Assembly (NCBI RefSeq): GCF_018638295.1
Contig: NZ_JABTTS010000008.1
Span: forward strand, 117,775-181,774
Direction: 5' to 3'
DNA from: Streptomyces sp. CHD11
GTDB lineage: Bacteria; Actinomycetota; Actinomycetes; Streptomycetales; Streptomycetaceae
Length of the DNA stretch: 64,000 nt
Of this stretch, positions 28,657 to 36,147 are shown piece after piece. Position 1 is the first letter of the stretch. Each line of letters begins with the position of its first letter. The translations under genes were made by a program, and so were the position numbers. The notes beneath the pieces are model-generated. The model searched no databases and was not told the DNA's origin. It was given only the letters and a program-made list of their open reading frames with translations.

Positions 28657-29816
28657 TTCGTGTCCTTGGGCTTGCGCGTCTCCCAGCCCTCGGCCCACAG
28701 GTCGAACCGGGCCTGCTGCTGCGGGAACTCGGCCGCCGCGTCGACGTCCAGCTCGACCCCGAGACCGGGGGCGTCGGAGAGGTGGAAGCAGCCGTCCTCC
28801 GCGTTCACCTGAGGTGCGCCCTTGACGACCTTCTTGATCTCCGCGTCCGCGAAGTCGTTGAAGTGTTCCAGGATCTTGAAGTTCGGGGAGGTGAATCCGA
28901 CCTGGAGGGACGCGGCGGTGAGCACCGGGCCGCCGACGTTGTGCGGGGCGACAAGCATGTAGTGGGTCTCGGCGGTCGCGGCGAGCTTGCGGGTCTCCCA
29001 GATGCCCCCGATGTGGCCGACGTCCGGCTGGAGGATGTCGACCGCCTGGCTCTCGAACAGCTCGCGGAACTCGATGCGGTCGTGGATACGTTCACCGGTG
29101 GCGACCGGCATGTCGACCCTGGCGGCCACCTTCTCCAGCGCCTTGAGGTTCTCCGGCGGGACCGGCTCCTCCAGCCAGGCCGGCTTGAACGGCGCGAGCT
29201 CCCTGGCCATGCGGATGGCGGTGGCGGGGGAGAAGCGGCCGTGCATCTCCAGCATCAGCTCGGCGTCCGGACCGATGGCGTCGCGCACCGCCTCGATCAG
29301 GGAGACGGCGTACAGGCTCTGCTGGTGGTCGAGCTCGTAGTGGCCGGTGCCGAAGGGGTCGATCTTCAGCGCCCGGTAGCCGCGCTCCATCACCGCCTGC
29401 GCGGCCTTGTGGTACGCCTCAGGGGTGCGCTCCGTGGTGTACCAGCCGTTGGCGTACGCCTTCACCCTGTCGGTGACCTTGCCGCCGAGCAGCTGCCAGA
29501 CGGGGACGCCGAGCGCCTTGCCCTTGATGTCCCAGCACGCCATCTCGACGACGGCGATTCCGGACATCACGATCTCGCCGGCGCGGCCGTAGTCGCCGTA
29601 CTTCATCCGGCGGACGAGGTCCTCGACAGCGAAGGGGTCGGAGCCGAGAATGTGGTTGACCTCGGTTTCCTTCAGGTAACCCAGGAGGGCGTCGGTGTGG
29701 CCCAGCATCCTGGTCTCGCCGACTCCGGTGATCCCCTCGTCGGTGTGCACCTGGACGTAGGTCAGGTTGCGCCACGGCGTCCCGACCACGTGTGTGCTGA
29801 TTCCGGTGATGCGCAC
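28653..29816 (-). CDS. Enolase-superfamily acid-sugar dehydratase (galactonate dehydratase-like)
   Basis: 387 aa from the GTG at 29816, which has AGGGG 9 nt upstream and begins the family N-terminus (RITGISTHVVGTP). Metal-binding carboxylates are E190 in LMLEMHGRF, E216 in WLEEPVPPEN and E242 in ATGERIH; H192 next to the first ligand and H292 in APHNVGG are placed like the general base and acid of galactonate dehydratase. D265-H267 (QPDVGHIGG) are also conserved. This is the MR/MLE branch that dehydrates hexonates or pentonates to 2-keto-3-deoxy acids. First gene of its operon, with an operator candidate 57 bp upstream. Exact substrate not determinable. Confidence 0.88.
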   Translation of the reverse strand: MRITGISTHVVGTPWRNLTYVQVHTDEGITGVGETRMLGHTDALLGYLKETEVNHILGSDPFAVEDLVRRMKYGDYGRAGEIVMSGIAVVEMACWDIKGKALGVPVWQLLGGKVTDRVKAYANGWYTTERTPEAYHKAAQAVMERGYRALKIDPFGTGHYELDHQQSLYAVSLIEAVRDAIGPDAELMLEMHGRFSPATAIRMARELAPFKPAWLEEPVPPENLKALEKVAARVDMPVATGERIHDRIEFRELFESQAVDILQPDVGHIGGIWETRKLAATAETHYMLVAPHNVGGPVLTAASLQVGFTSPNFKILEHFNDFADAEIKKVVKGAPQVNAEDGCFHLSDAPGLGVELDVDAAAEFPQQQARFDLWAEGWETRKPKDTK

Positions 29817-29872
29817 GGCAGTTCGCCCCTCGCTGCGGTTGTGGACCCTGTCATCGGAGCCTGTGGTTCGAC

Positions 29873-29902
29873 GTGTTCGATATTTCGTCACGCGTTCGAA
29901 AT
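29873..29902. promoter_or_regulatory. Operator candidate before the dehydratase operon
   Basis: The 15-bp word GTGTTCGATATTTCG (copy 2) overlaps an inverted repeat ATTTCG (29882-29887) / CGAAAT (29897-29902) with a 9-nt spacer. A further palindrome of TTTCG/CGAAA type lies 57 bp away. This arrangement suits an IclR- or GntR-type repressor responding to the sugar acid. Confidence 0.55.
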
Positions 29903-29958
29903 GCTGGCGTGACAGTAAGGACGGGGTGGTGGGGGTGTCAATGGGTCACGCGCATAAC

Positions 29959-29979
29959 GGTTTCGACAGATTCGAAACC
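29959..29979. promoter_or_regulatory. 21-bp palindrome GGTTTCG-N7-CGAAACC
   Basis: Perfect 7-bp arms around ACAGATT, in the 241-bp gap between the divergent dehydratase and zinc-ribbon genes. The TTTCG...CGAAA core matches the neighbouring site at 29882-29902. It may control either gene. Confidence 0.55.
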
Positions 29980-30041
29980 TATGGGTGATGGTCCGCACCA
30001 AACCTTCACAGCAGGCCCTATGAACCGGACCCGACCGGAAT

Positions 30042-30047
30042 CTAACC
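30042..30047 (+). promoter_or_regulatory. -10 box TAACCT, probable leaderless start
   Basis: TAACCT ends 10 nt before the ATG at 30058, and there is no Shine-Dalgarno sequence between them, so transcription probably begins at or very near the start codon. Confidence 0.4.
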
Positions 30048-30057
30048 TTCCCGCGTC

Positions 30058-30951
30058 ATGGACTTTTGCGACTCGTGCCGACGGCACCTCAACGGCGCAC
30101 TGGCTTGCCCCGGGTGCGGCACGCCCGCCGAGGCGATCCGGGCCCGCCGGCAGCGGGAGACGGCCGGGCCACCGGAGTCCGAGGGCGGTCCGGACGGAGC
30201 CGCGGAGCCCGCCGGGGACGACGGGCCGGACGAGCACCACGACGAGCACGGACACGAGCGCCACGAGCGCCACGAGCGCCACGAGCATCACGAGCATCAC
30301 GAGCACGGACACGAGCACGGACACGAGCACGGGCACGAGCAAGGTGACGGGGAGCCGTCCGAAGAGGGGCCGCGTGGCCGGCAGGAGACCCGGCGCCGGG
30401 GACGTGAGCCCGAGGCCGAGGACTCCTCGGCGGGGCAGAGCCGCCGGGACCGCAAAGCCGCCGCGCACCGCCGTCGCCGCAACCGCACCCTGCTGATCGT
30501 CGCGGGCTTCGTCCTCGCGGCGGGCGGACTGAGCCTCGCCGAACTCGGCCTGGACGCGCCCGGATCGAAGCCGGAGCCCGCGGTGGGCGGAGAGTCGCCC
30601 GACGGCGGTTCGGCGGAGGTGGAGCCGACGGAGTCGGCGAGCGGGGTCGCGAACGCGGGGACGCCCGTGAAGTCCCCCAGTCCTTCGGCGTCCGACTCCT
30701 CCTCGTCCTCGGCTTCCGCGTCCCCGGACGACGAGGAGTCGGAGGACGCGCAGGAGGAACAGGACGCGGGGGAGGGCTCCTCGTCCGCACCCGCCGTCGC
30801 CCCGTCGGCCGATCCCGCGACGCCTCCCCCGTCCGGGCCGTCCGGGAAACCGGAAAGCCCCGACCCGGACCCGACCCCGGAGAACCCCGAGCCGCAACCG
30901 GAACCGGAGCCGTCGGAGACCTGCGACCGATTCCTCTGGTGGTGCACCTGA
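30058..30951 (+). CDS. SCO2400-type zinc-ribbon, His-rich membrane protein
   Basis: 297 aa. Residues 1-20 form a zinc ribbon (C4, C7, C17, C20). Residues about 58-95 are a run of His-Glu/Asp/Gly repeats (HERHEHHEHGHEHGHE style), a possible metal reservoir. A basic segment precedes one membrane helix (about 143-165); the rest is an acidic Ser/Pro/Glu-rich outer tail ending in the conserved CDRFLWWC with two cysteines. Streptomyces proteins of this architecture are known as the SCO2400 family; their role is unknown. The gene has no ribosome binding site and is divergent from the sugar locus. N-in orientation is inferred from the basic residues before the helix. Confidence 0.85.
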   Translation: MDFCDSCRRHLNGALACPGCGTPAEAIRARRQRETAGPPESEGGPDGAAEPAGDDGPDEHHDEHGHERHERHERHEHHEHHEHGHEHGHEHGHEQGDGEPSEEGPRGRQETRRRGREPEAEDSSAGQSRRDRKAAAHRRRRNRTLLIVAGFVLAAGGLSLAELGLDAPGSKPEPAVGGESPDGGSAEVEPTESASGVANAGTPVKSPSPSASDSSSSSASASPDDEESEDAQEEQDAGEGSSSAPAVAPSADPATPPPSGPSGKPESPDPDPTPENPEPQPEPEPSETCDRFLWWCT

Positions 30952-30987
30952 GCACCCCCGCCCCCGTTCCCGCGGGCACCCGCCCCC

Positions 30988-31110
30988 CAGTGCCGTGAAA
31001 GCCTGGCAGCCACCCCGCCCCCAGGGCGGCACCGGCGGGGGTCCCCCGCTCACGGGGGAGGAGCCGGGAGCGGGGGAGGCACCCTGCAATCGTCGGGCCG
31101 CGCACCCCCG
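30988..31110. repeat. Extragenic repeat element, copy A
   Basis: Shares the blocks CCAGTGCC-TGAA-GCCTGG, CAGGGCGGCACCGG and GC-GCGCACCC, in the same order, with 32828-32910. Inside it a perfect hairpin TCCCCCG-CTCA-CGGGGGA at 31042-31059 lies between convergent genes and may terminate transcription. The layout is that of a Streptomyces REP-like dispersed element. Confidence 0.6.
31042..31059. terminator. Hairpin between zinc-ribbon gene and MarR gene
   Basis: Seven-bp stem with a CTCA loop, 91 bp after the plus-strand stop at 30951 and 110 bp beyond the minus-strand stop at 31169. Possible bidirectional terminator. Confidence 0.5.
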
Positions 31111-31168
31111 GCCCCGGCCTTCAGCGTGACCCCCACGCCACGTCCGCCCGCTTCGCGTGGCCCCCGCG

Positions 31169-31612
31169 TCAGCCCCCGTTCAGCATGGTCCGCAGCGCAT
31201 CCCGCAGCGCCACCCGCTCCCCCTCCGAAAGCCCCGCAAGAGGCTCACGCGCGAACCGCAGGGACTCCCTCAGGCTGCGCGCCACCTGCCGCCCCTCGGC
31301 CGTCGCCGCCGCCAGCTTCACCCGCCGGTCCGCCGGATCCGGGCGGCGCTCCACCAGGCCGCGTGTCTCCAGGCGGTCGACGATCCCCGTCACGTTCGAC
31401 GGCTCGCACTTGAGCCGCTGCGCCAGCTTCCGCATCGGAAGCGGCTCCAGTGACAGCAGGCTCAGCAGCCTCGCCTGAGCGCCCGTCAGCGAGTGACCGG
31501 CGGCGGCCTCCTCGTACTCCTCGTGGTAGCGGGCCACCACCGAGCCGATGAGCTCGACGACCTCCAGAGTGAGGGCGTCGGGGAGGTTGGGCGTGTTGCG
31601 AGGTGTGGCCAT
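31169..31612 (-). CDS. MarR family transcriptional regulator
   Basis: 147 aa. A dimerisation helix is followed by a winged helix-turn-helix: LTGAQARLLSLLSLEPLPMRKLAQRLKCEPSNVTGIVDRLETRGLVERRPDPADRRVKLAAATAEG contains the recognition helix and the DxRxK wing hallmark. The ATG at 31612 follows GGAG by 3 nt; an ATG six codons upstream lacks a ribosome binding site. Divergent from the NADP-dependent oxidoreductase gene, with a 92-bp shared promoter region containing a palindrome, so it most likely represses both. Confidence 0.9.
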   Translation of the reverse strand: MATPRNTPNLPDALTLEVVELIGSVVARYHEEYEEAAAGHSLTGAQARLLSLLSLEPLPMRKLAQRLKCEPSNVTGIVDRLETRGLVERRPDPADRRVKLAAATAEGRQVARSLRESLRFAREPLAGLSEGERVALRDALRTMLNGG

Positions 31613-31642
31613 GCTCTCCAGGGTACCCATGTGCTTGACATC

Positions 31643-31655
31643 CTGAAATATTCAG
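31643..31655. promoter_or_regulatory. MarR operator candidate CTGAAATATTCAG
   Basis: Palindrome with arms CTGAA/TTCAG and an AT centre, next to a TTGACA box at 31635-31640. A second weaker half-site pair, TTTCAGGTAATGAAG, begins at 31668. AT-rich dyads of this size are typical MarR targets. Confidence 0.55.
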
Positions 31656-31704
31656 CCGCATGGTTGTTTCAGGTAATGAAGTATTTCGAGGAAGGTGCCC
31701 GAGC

Positions 31705-32727
31705 ATGTCCGACGCCCCCGCAGTCCCCACCACCGGCCGCGAGTGGCGGCTGCTGAGCCGGCCCGTCGGCCGGCCGAAGCCCGAGGACTTCGCCCTCGCC
31801 GAGGCGGAGGTACCCGCCCCGGCCGAGGGCCAGGTGCTGGTACGGAACCTTCACCTCTCCGTCGATCCGTACATGCGTGGCCGGATGAGTGACGCCAAGT
31901 CCTACGTCGCCCCGTACGAGCTGGGCAAGGCCATGCAGGGCGGTGCCGTCGGCGAGGTCGTCGCCTCGAACGCCGAGGGGATCGCGGCCGGCGACCACGT
32001 CCTGCACTTCCTCGGCTGGCGCGAGTACGCCGTCGTGGACGCGAAGAACGCCGTCAAGGTGGACCCCGAGGCCGCGCCCCTCTCGGCGTACCTGGGCGTG
32101 CTGGGCATGACCGGGCTCACCGCCTACGCGGGCCTGCTGCGCACCGCCTCCTTCAAGGAGGGCGACTCCGTCTTCGTGTCCGGTGCCGCGGGCGCCGTCG
32201 GCAGCCAGGTCGGGCAGCTCGCGAAGCTCAAGGGAGCCTCCCGGGTGATCGGCTCCGCCGGCTCCGACGAGAAGGTCAAGCTGCTCGTCGAGGAGTACGG
32301 CTTCGACGCCGCGTTCAACTACAAGAACGGCCCGGTGAGCCGGCAACTGCGCGACGCCGCCCCGGACGGGGTCGACGTCTACTTCGACAACGTGGGCGGC
32401 GACCACCTGGAGGCGGCGATCGGCTCCCTCAACCGCGACGGCCGGATCGCGATCTGCGGAGCGATCTCCGTCTACAACAACACCGAGCCTGCCCCCGGCC
32501 CGCGCAACCTCGCCCGGCTGATCCAGACCCGGGGCCGGATCGAGGGCTTCCTCGTCGGCGACCACTACGACCTCCAGCCCCGGTTCGTCCAGGAGGTCGG
32601 TCCCTGGATCCGCTCGGGCGAGCTCAAGTACCGCGAGACGGTGGTCGAGGGTATCGAGAACAACCTGGAGGCCTTCCTCGGCGTCCTGCGCGGCGACAAC
32701 ACCGGAAAGATGATCGTCACACTCTGA
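31705..32727 (+). CDS. NADP-dependent enal/quinone oxidoreductase (CurA/PTGR type)
   Basis: 340 aa medium-chain reductase without zinc ligands. The N-terminal domain has LSVDPYMRGRMSD, a hallmark of the leukotriene B4 dehydrogenase/CurA group. The cofactor motif SGAAGAVGSQVGQ lies at 159-171 and VDVYFDNVGGDHLEAA follows. Enzymes of this group reduce activated alkenes such as 2-alkenals with NADPH. AAGG lies about 10 nt before the ATG at 31705. A MarR-type regulator is divergent, which fits induction by reactive electrophiles. Confidence 0.9.
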   Translation: MSDAPAVPTTGREWRLLSRPVGRPKPEDFALAEAEVPAPAEGQVLVRNLHLSVDPYMRGRMSDAKSYVAPYELGKAMQGGAVGEVVASNAEGIAAGDHVLHFLGWREYAVVDAKNAVKVDPEAAPLSAYLGVLGMTGLTAYAGLLRTASFKEGDSVFVSGAAGAVGSQVGQLAKLKGASRVIGSAGSDEKVKLLVEEYGFDAAFNYKNGPVSRQLRDAAPDGVDVYFDNVGGDHLEAAIGSLNRDGRIAICGAISVYNNTEPAPGPRNLARLIQTRGRIEGFLVGDHYDLQPRFVQEVGPWIRSGELKYRETVVEGIENNLEAFLGVLRGDNTGKMIVTL

Positions 32728-32730
32728 CCC

Positions 32731-32760
32731 ACCCCACCCCACCCCACCCCACCCCACCCC
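32731..32760. repeat. Pentanucleotide repeat (ACCCC)6
   Basis: Six perfect ACCCC units begin 3 bp after the oxidoreductase stop and are followed by three copies of a unit like GCGCTCCGGCCCC. Simple-sequence expansion in a 3' flank; strand asymmetry (C-rich) could form i-motif or G-quadruplex structures. The rest of the 304-bp gap up to 33031 holds a dispersed repeat and the next gene's promoter. Confidence 0.8.
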
Positions 32761-32827
32761 GCCCGTTCCGGCCCCGCGCTCCGGCCCCGCGCTCCGGCCC
32801 CGCTCCTGAGGGCAGTCGTGCCTTCCC

Positions 32828-32910
32828 CAGTGCCCTGAAGGCCTGGGAGGTGCCCTCAGGGCGGCACGGGTGGGTGCGACGGCCCCCGCGAGCGCCGGGC
32901 TGCGCACCCG
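32828..32910. repeat. Extragenic repeat element, copy B
   Basis: Second copy of the element at 30988-31110, shorter in the middle. Internal complementarity between GTGCCCTGA and TCAGGGC-GCAC can fold into a stem. Confidence 0.55.
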
Positions 32911-33019
32911 CCCGCCCAGCACCCACCCCGGGGCACACCCCACTGACGCCGAGTGGTGCAAGCCTTCCCTCCCACCCCATCGCCCCCGGGCCGCACACCC
33001 CACCCCCGCCCACCCCCGA

Positions 33020-33025
33020 TAGGGT
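33020..33025 (+). promoter_or_regulatory. -10 box TAGGGT, leaderless start
   Basis: TAGGGT ends 6 nt before the ATG at 33032 and no ribosome binding site is present, the classic layout of a Streptomyces leaderless transcript. Confidence 0.5.
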
Positions 33026-33031
33026 GCACCC

Positions 33032-33859
33032 ATGCGCGATCTGAGGGTGGGCTTCCGGTACCTGCTGAAGGGCCAGAAGTGGGTGGGCCGGCACGGCAAA
33101 CAGTTCGGCTTCGGCCTGCTTCCCGGCCTGATCACCCTCGTCCTCTACACGGCTGCGCTGATCGCCCTCGCCCTCTGGGGCGCCGACTTCGTCACCTGGG
33201 CCACCCCCTTCGCGAACGACTGGGACACCCCCTGGCCGGGACTGTTCCGCGGCTTCCTCACCGCCGTGCTCTTCGCCCTGGCCCTGCTGCTGTCCGTGAT
33301 CACCTTCACCGCGATGACCCTGCTCATCGGCCAGCCGTTCTACGAGAGCCTCTCCGAGAAGGTCGACCGGGACGTCTCACCCGACGGCACCGCCCCCGAG
33401 TCCGCCCTGCCGCTGCTGCGGGAGCTGTGGATCTCGGCCCGCGACAGCCTCCGGATCGTCGCCCGCGCCCTCGTCTGGGCCGTGCTGCTGTTCGCGCTCG
33501 GATTCATTCCGGTGGCCGGCCAGACCGTCGTACCGGTGATCGGTTTCCTCGTCACCGGGTTCTTCCTCACCGAGGAGCTCGCAGCCGTCGCCCTCCAGCG
33601 GCGCGGGGTCGAACTGCGTGAGCGGCTTGCCCTCCTGAGGTCCCGCAGGACCCTCGTCTGGGGCTTCGGGACCCCCCTGGCGGTCGCGTTCCTCATCCCC
33701 TTCGTCGCCGTGTTCCTGATGCCGGGCGCGGTCGCCGGAGCCACCCTGATGGCACGCGACCTGCTCGGTGAGGAGACCACCGGGAAGGAGTCCGGCGACT
33801 CCGGCGACTCCGGCGAGTCGGGCCGTACCGACGAGGAGCGGGGCGTCACCCCGCGATGA
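33032..33859 (+). CDS. EI24 domain membrane protein (CysZ-like)
   Basis: 275 aa with four clear membrane segments and the EI24/CysZ features: an N-terminal GFRYLLKG followed by a first helix pair, LLIGQPFYESLSEKVDRDV after the second helix, and LGFIPVAGQTVVPVIGFLVTGFFLTEEL. CysZ in enterobacteria is a sulfate uptake protein; actinobacterial homologues have no proven role. The C-terminus is a hydrophilic Gly/Ser/Asp/Glu tail. 4-nt overlap with the downstream LysE gene, so the two are co-translated. Confidence 0.88.
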   Translation: MRDLRVGFRYLLKGQKWVGRHGKQFGFGLLPGLITLVLYTAALIALALWGADFVTWATPFANDWDTPWPGLFRGFLTAVLFALALLLSVITFTAMTLLIGQPFYESLSEKVDRDVSPDGTAPESALPLLRELWISARDSLRIVARALVWAVLLFALGFIPVAGQTVVPVIGFLVTGFFLTEELAAVALQRRGVELRERLALLRSRRTLVWGFGTPLAVAFLIPFVAVFLMPGAVAGATLMARDLLGEETTGKESGDSGDSGESGRTDEERGVTPR

Positions 33860-34470
33860 CGGAGGTCCTGGCCGTCGCCGTCATCACGGTCCTGGCCGTG
33901 ATCGCCCCCGGTGCCGACTTCGCCATGGTGGTGCGGGCCAGCTATCTCCACGGCCGCCGCACCGGACTCCTCGCCGCCCTCGGGGTCGCCGCCGGCGTGC
34001 TGGTGCACGTCACCTATACGATGCTCGGGGTGGGGCTGCTGATCGCCTCCTCCACCTTCCTGTTCACGGTCGTCAAACTGGCCGGCGCCGCCTACCTGGT
34101 GTACATCGGCGTCCGAACCTTCCGCACCCGCGGCGAGCTCACCGTCGACCTGGCGAACAGGACCGGACTCACCCCGTTCGCGGCCCTGCGCACCGGTTTC
34201 CTGACCAACGTCCTCAACCCGAAGACGACCCTGTTCGTCGTCTCGACCTTCGCCCAGGTCGTCAGCCCCGGCACCCCCGCGCTCCAGCAGGTGGGCTACG
34301 GACTGTTCATGTCGGTGGCCCACCTGCTGTGGTTCGGCATCGTCGCGCTGTTCTTCTCCCACGACCGGATGCGCGGCCTGATGCTGCGCGGCCAGAAGGT
34401 CCTCAACAAGGTGATCGGAACCGCTCTGGCCGGCCTCGGCGTCAGTCTCGCGTTCGCTCCGTCGCACTGA
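33856..34470 (+). CDS. LysE family amino-acid exporter
   Basis: 204 aa, six hydrophobic segments. Family motifs are VIAPGADFAMVVRASYLHGRRTGLLAALGVAAG near the N-terminus and the second-half TGFLTNVLNPKTTLFVVSTFAQV. Members export amino acids or related compounds. It begins in an ATGA overlap with the EI24 gene. Its last 29 bp overlap the convergent gene that ends at 34442, so the two mRNAs share complementary 3' ends. Confidence 0.92.
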   Translation: MTEVLAVAVITVLAVIAPGADFAMVVRASYLHGRRTGLLAALGVAAGVLVHVTYTMLGVGLLIASSTFLFTVVKLAGAAYLVYIGVRTFRTRGELTVDLANRTGLTPFAALRTGFLTNVLNPKTTLFVVSTFAQVVSPGTPALQQVGYGLFMSVAHLLWFGIVALFFSHDRMRGLMLRGQKVLNKVIGTALAGLGVSLAFAPSH

Positions 34471-35692
34471 TCGCCACGGTCACGATCGCCCGCGTCTGGC
34501 CGATGATGTCCAGCCGGTTCCGCACGAACTCGGGGTCGGTGATCTCGTTCGTGTTCCCGGCGCCGAACTGCAGCACGGGCGTGTGCACATGACCGCCCGG
34601 CAGCTTCCCGTGCAGACCGAGCCGGTCACGCAGCAGCGTCGCCCGGTAGGCGATCTCGTTGGAGAGATAGTCCCCGCCGCCGCCCGCGCGGGCCGTCGAC
34701 CCGGGCGTCGGCCCCTCCGGCCTGACGACCGCCTCGGTCCCTCCCGCCGGGATCTCCGTGACGCTCGTGTTGTCGTACACCGGGAACCGCCCGGTCTCCG
34801 CGTCGACGATCTCCGCGTACGGCAGTGTGGTGGACGTCCACTGCGGCTGCGAGGCCGGGTCGGTGACCGGGACCGTCTCGGGGCGGCCGGTGTTCTCGTT
34901 GTCCCCGAAGCCGCCCCGCCAGGCCCCGTTGGTGCGCTCGATGTCGAAGCGGCCGACCCGGCCCTGGCTCACCGTGGTGAACAGGTCGACCTTCGGCAGA
35001 TGCGGTCGCAGCGCCCGCTCCACGGTGCCTGCCGTGAAGTCCCGCCAGCGCACGGGGAACACGGCCGTCTCGATCCGCGCGGGACCGTCCGCCGTCTCGA
35101 TCACGGTGCCGTCCAGGGCGAGCGCCACGGCGCCGGACGGATTGGAGATACGGATGTCCCGGTCCAGGGTGAACGGGTCGAAGCCGGTCACCAGGACGCG
35201 CTTCATTCCTCCGCCGTGCGGATACCGGATGCCGCTCTGCCCCCGCGAGGTCCGCTCCAACTCGTCCAGCAGCCGCGCCCGCTGCCCGTCGCCCAGCCGG
35301 AACCCCGCGTCCCAGGTCCGCAGCTCACGGGTCATACCGAGCCGCGCCCAGTACAGCGGCCGGTCGTCGTCCCGGCTCAGGTCACCGGCCGCGGGACCGC
35401 GCCCCTGCGCCCGGTCGACGGCTCTGCGCCACAGCTCCGTCCCCTGGCGTACGACGGCACGCCGGGCCTGGGCGTAGGAGTGGGCGCGGTCGAGGGCACG
35501 GGCGAGGTCCGGTGCCACGGTGTCGAATCCGGAGCGGCGGAGTATCTCCCGCGGGGCGGCTCCGTCGAGACGGTGTTCCTCGACGGTGGGGCCCGCCGCC
35601 GGGTCGGCGGCGGTCGCGGTGGTCGTGGGGGCGGTGAGACCGGTCAGCAGGGCCAGACCGAGGACACCTATGCGCACGCGTAGCGAGTTCAC
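34442..35692 (-). CDS. Secreted pyroglutamyl-peptidase-like protein with Ser at the catalytic Cys position
   Basis: 416 aa, GTG start, signal peptide with cleavage near TATAA (residue 29). After a helical N-terminal domain of about 130 residues, residues 163-410 match peptidase family C15: VLVTGFDPF at 167-174 and VSQGRVGRFDIERTN, which holds the catalytic Glu (E252). The region that normally reads FVCNHLFY is DYLSNEIAY, so the nucleophile Cys is Ser344 (codon TCC at 34663-34661). The His of the triad is H370 in GGHVHTP. Known C15 enzymes are cytosolic and remove N-terminal pyroglutamate; this one is exported and may be inactive, serine-dependent or a binding protein. A GTG five codons later is an alternative start. 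Confidence 0.82.
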   Translation of the reverse strand: MNSLRVRIGVLGLALLTGLTAPTTTATAADPAAGPTVEEHRLDGAAPREILRRSGFDTVAPDLARALDRAHSYAQARRAVVRQGTELWRRAVDRAQGRGPAAGDLSRDDDRPLYWARLGMTRELRTWDAGFRLGDGQRARLLDELERTSRGQSGIRYPHGGGMKRVLVTGFDPFTLDRDIRISNPSGAVALALDGTVIETADGPARIETAVFPVRWRDFTAGTVERALRPHLPKVDLFTTVSQGRVGRFDIERTNGAWRGGFGDNENTGRPETVPVTDPASQPQWTSTTLPYAEIVDAETGRFPVYDNTSVTEIPAGGTEAVVRPEGPTPGSTARAGGGGDYLSNEIAYRATLLRDRLGLHGKLPGGHVHTPVLQFGAGNTNEITDPEFVRNRLDIIGQTRAIVTVAISATERTRD

Positions 35693-36147
35693 GTGAGTTC
35701 GAGGCCTTCCGTCGTCATGGGGGTACGGGGATGCCGGAGGCCGCAGTATCGCCCGGCCGATGTCGATCAGGCCATGGGGCGCGGCCGCCCGGCGCCCGGA
35801 CCCCCGCCTTCTCGCACCGGGAGCGCCGCACCCGAGCCGTCCCCCACCGCGTCGCGCGTGGCCGGTGACGAGGCCGGTGACGAGGTGAGGGACGTGGTCA
35901 GGGACGTGGTCGGGTACGTGGTCGCGGTGAGGCCGGGCCCGCCGTCGCGGCGGGGCCGTGCGGGGAGACAGATGTGAAAGGTTCGTACGGGATTGAAGCG
36001 GGCAGTGTTATCGAGGGCCACCGGGCCGCGGCAGGGATTACCGTCGGGTCCGGGACGCAGGTGAGGTGCCCACATGAGCAGCCCCGGCCCGGGACCCTGA
36101 CCCCGGACCGGGGCTCATGTGCGCCGGGGCCGCCCCCGGCCGGAGGC
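35693..36147. other. 455-bp intergenic region, no convincing gene
   Basis: Contains clustered direct repeats at about 35864-35930 (GGTGACGAGG twice, then three GACGTGGTC/TACGTGGTC units). Frames on both strands stay open for about 95-100 codons but encode compositionally biased peptides without family features. Promoter of the peptidase-like gene is expected at its left end. Confidence 0.5.

Noticed and set aside
30089..31105. Long minus-strand frames opposite the zinc-ribbon gene
   Set aside because: Arg/Pro-rich shadow; the plus-strand frame has a coherent zinc ribbon, membrane helix and conserved tail.
35693..35977. 94-codon plus-strand frame opposite the peptidase-like promoter
   Set aside because: Composition is biased by GACGTGGTC direct repeats, with no family features and no good ribosome binding site.
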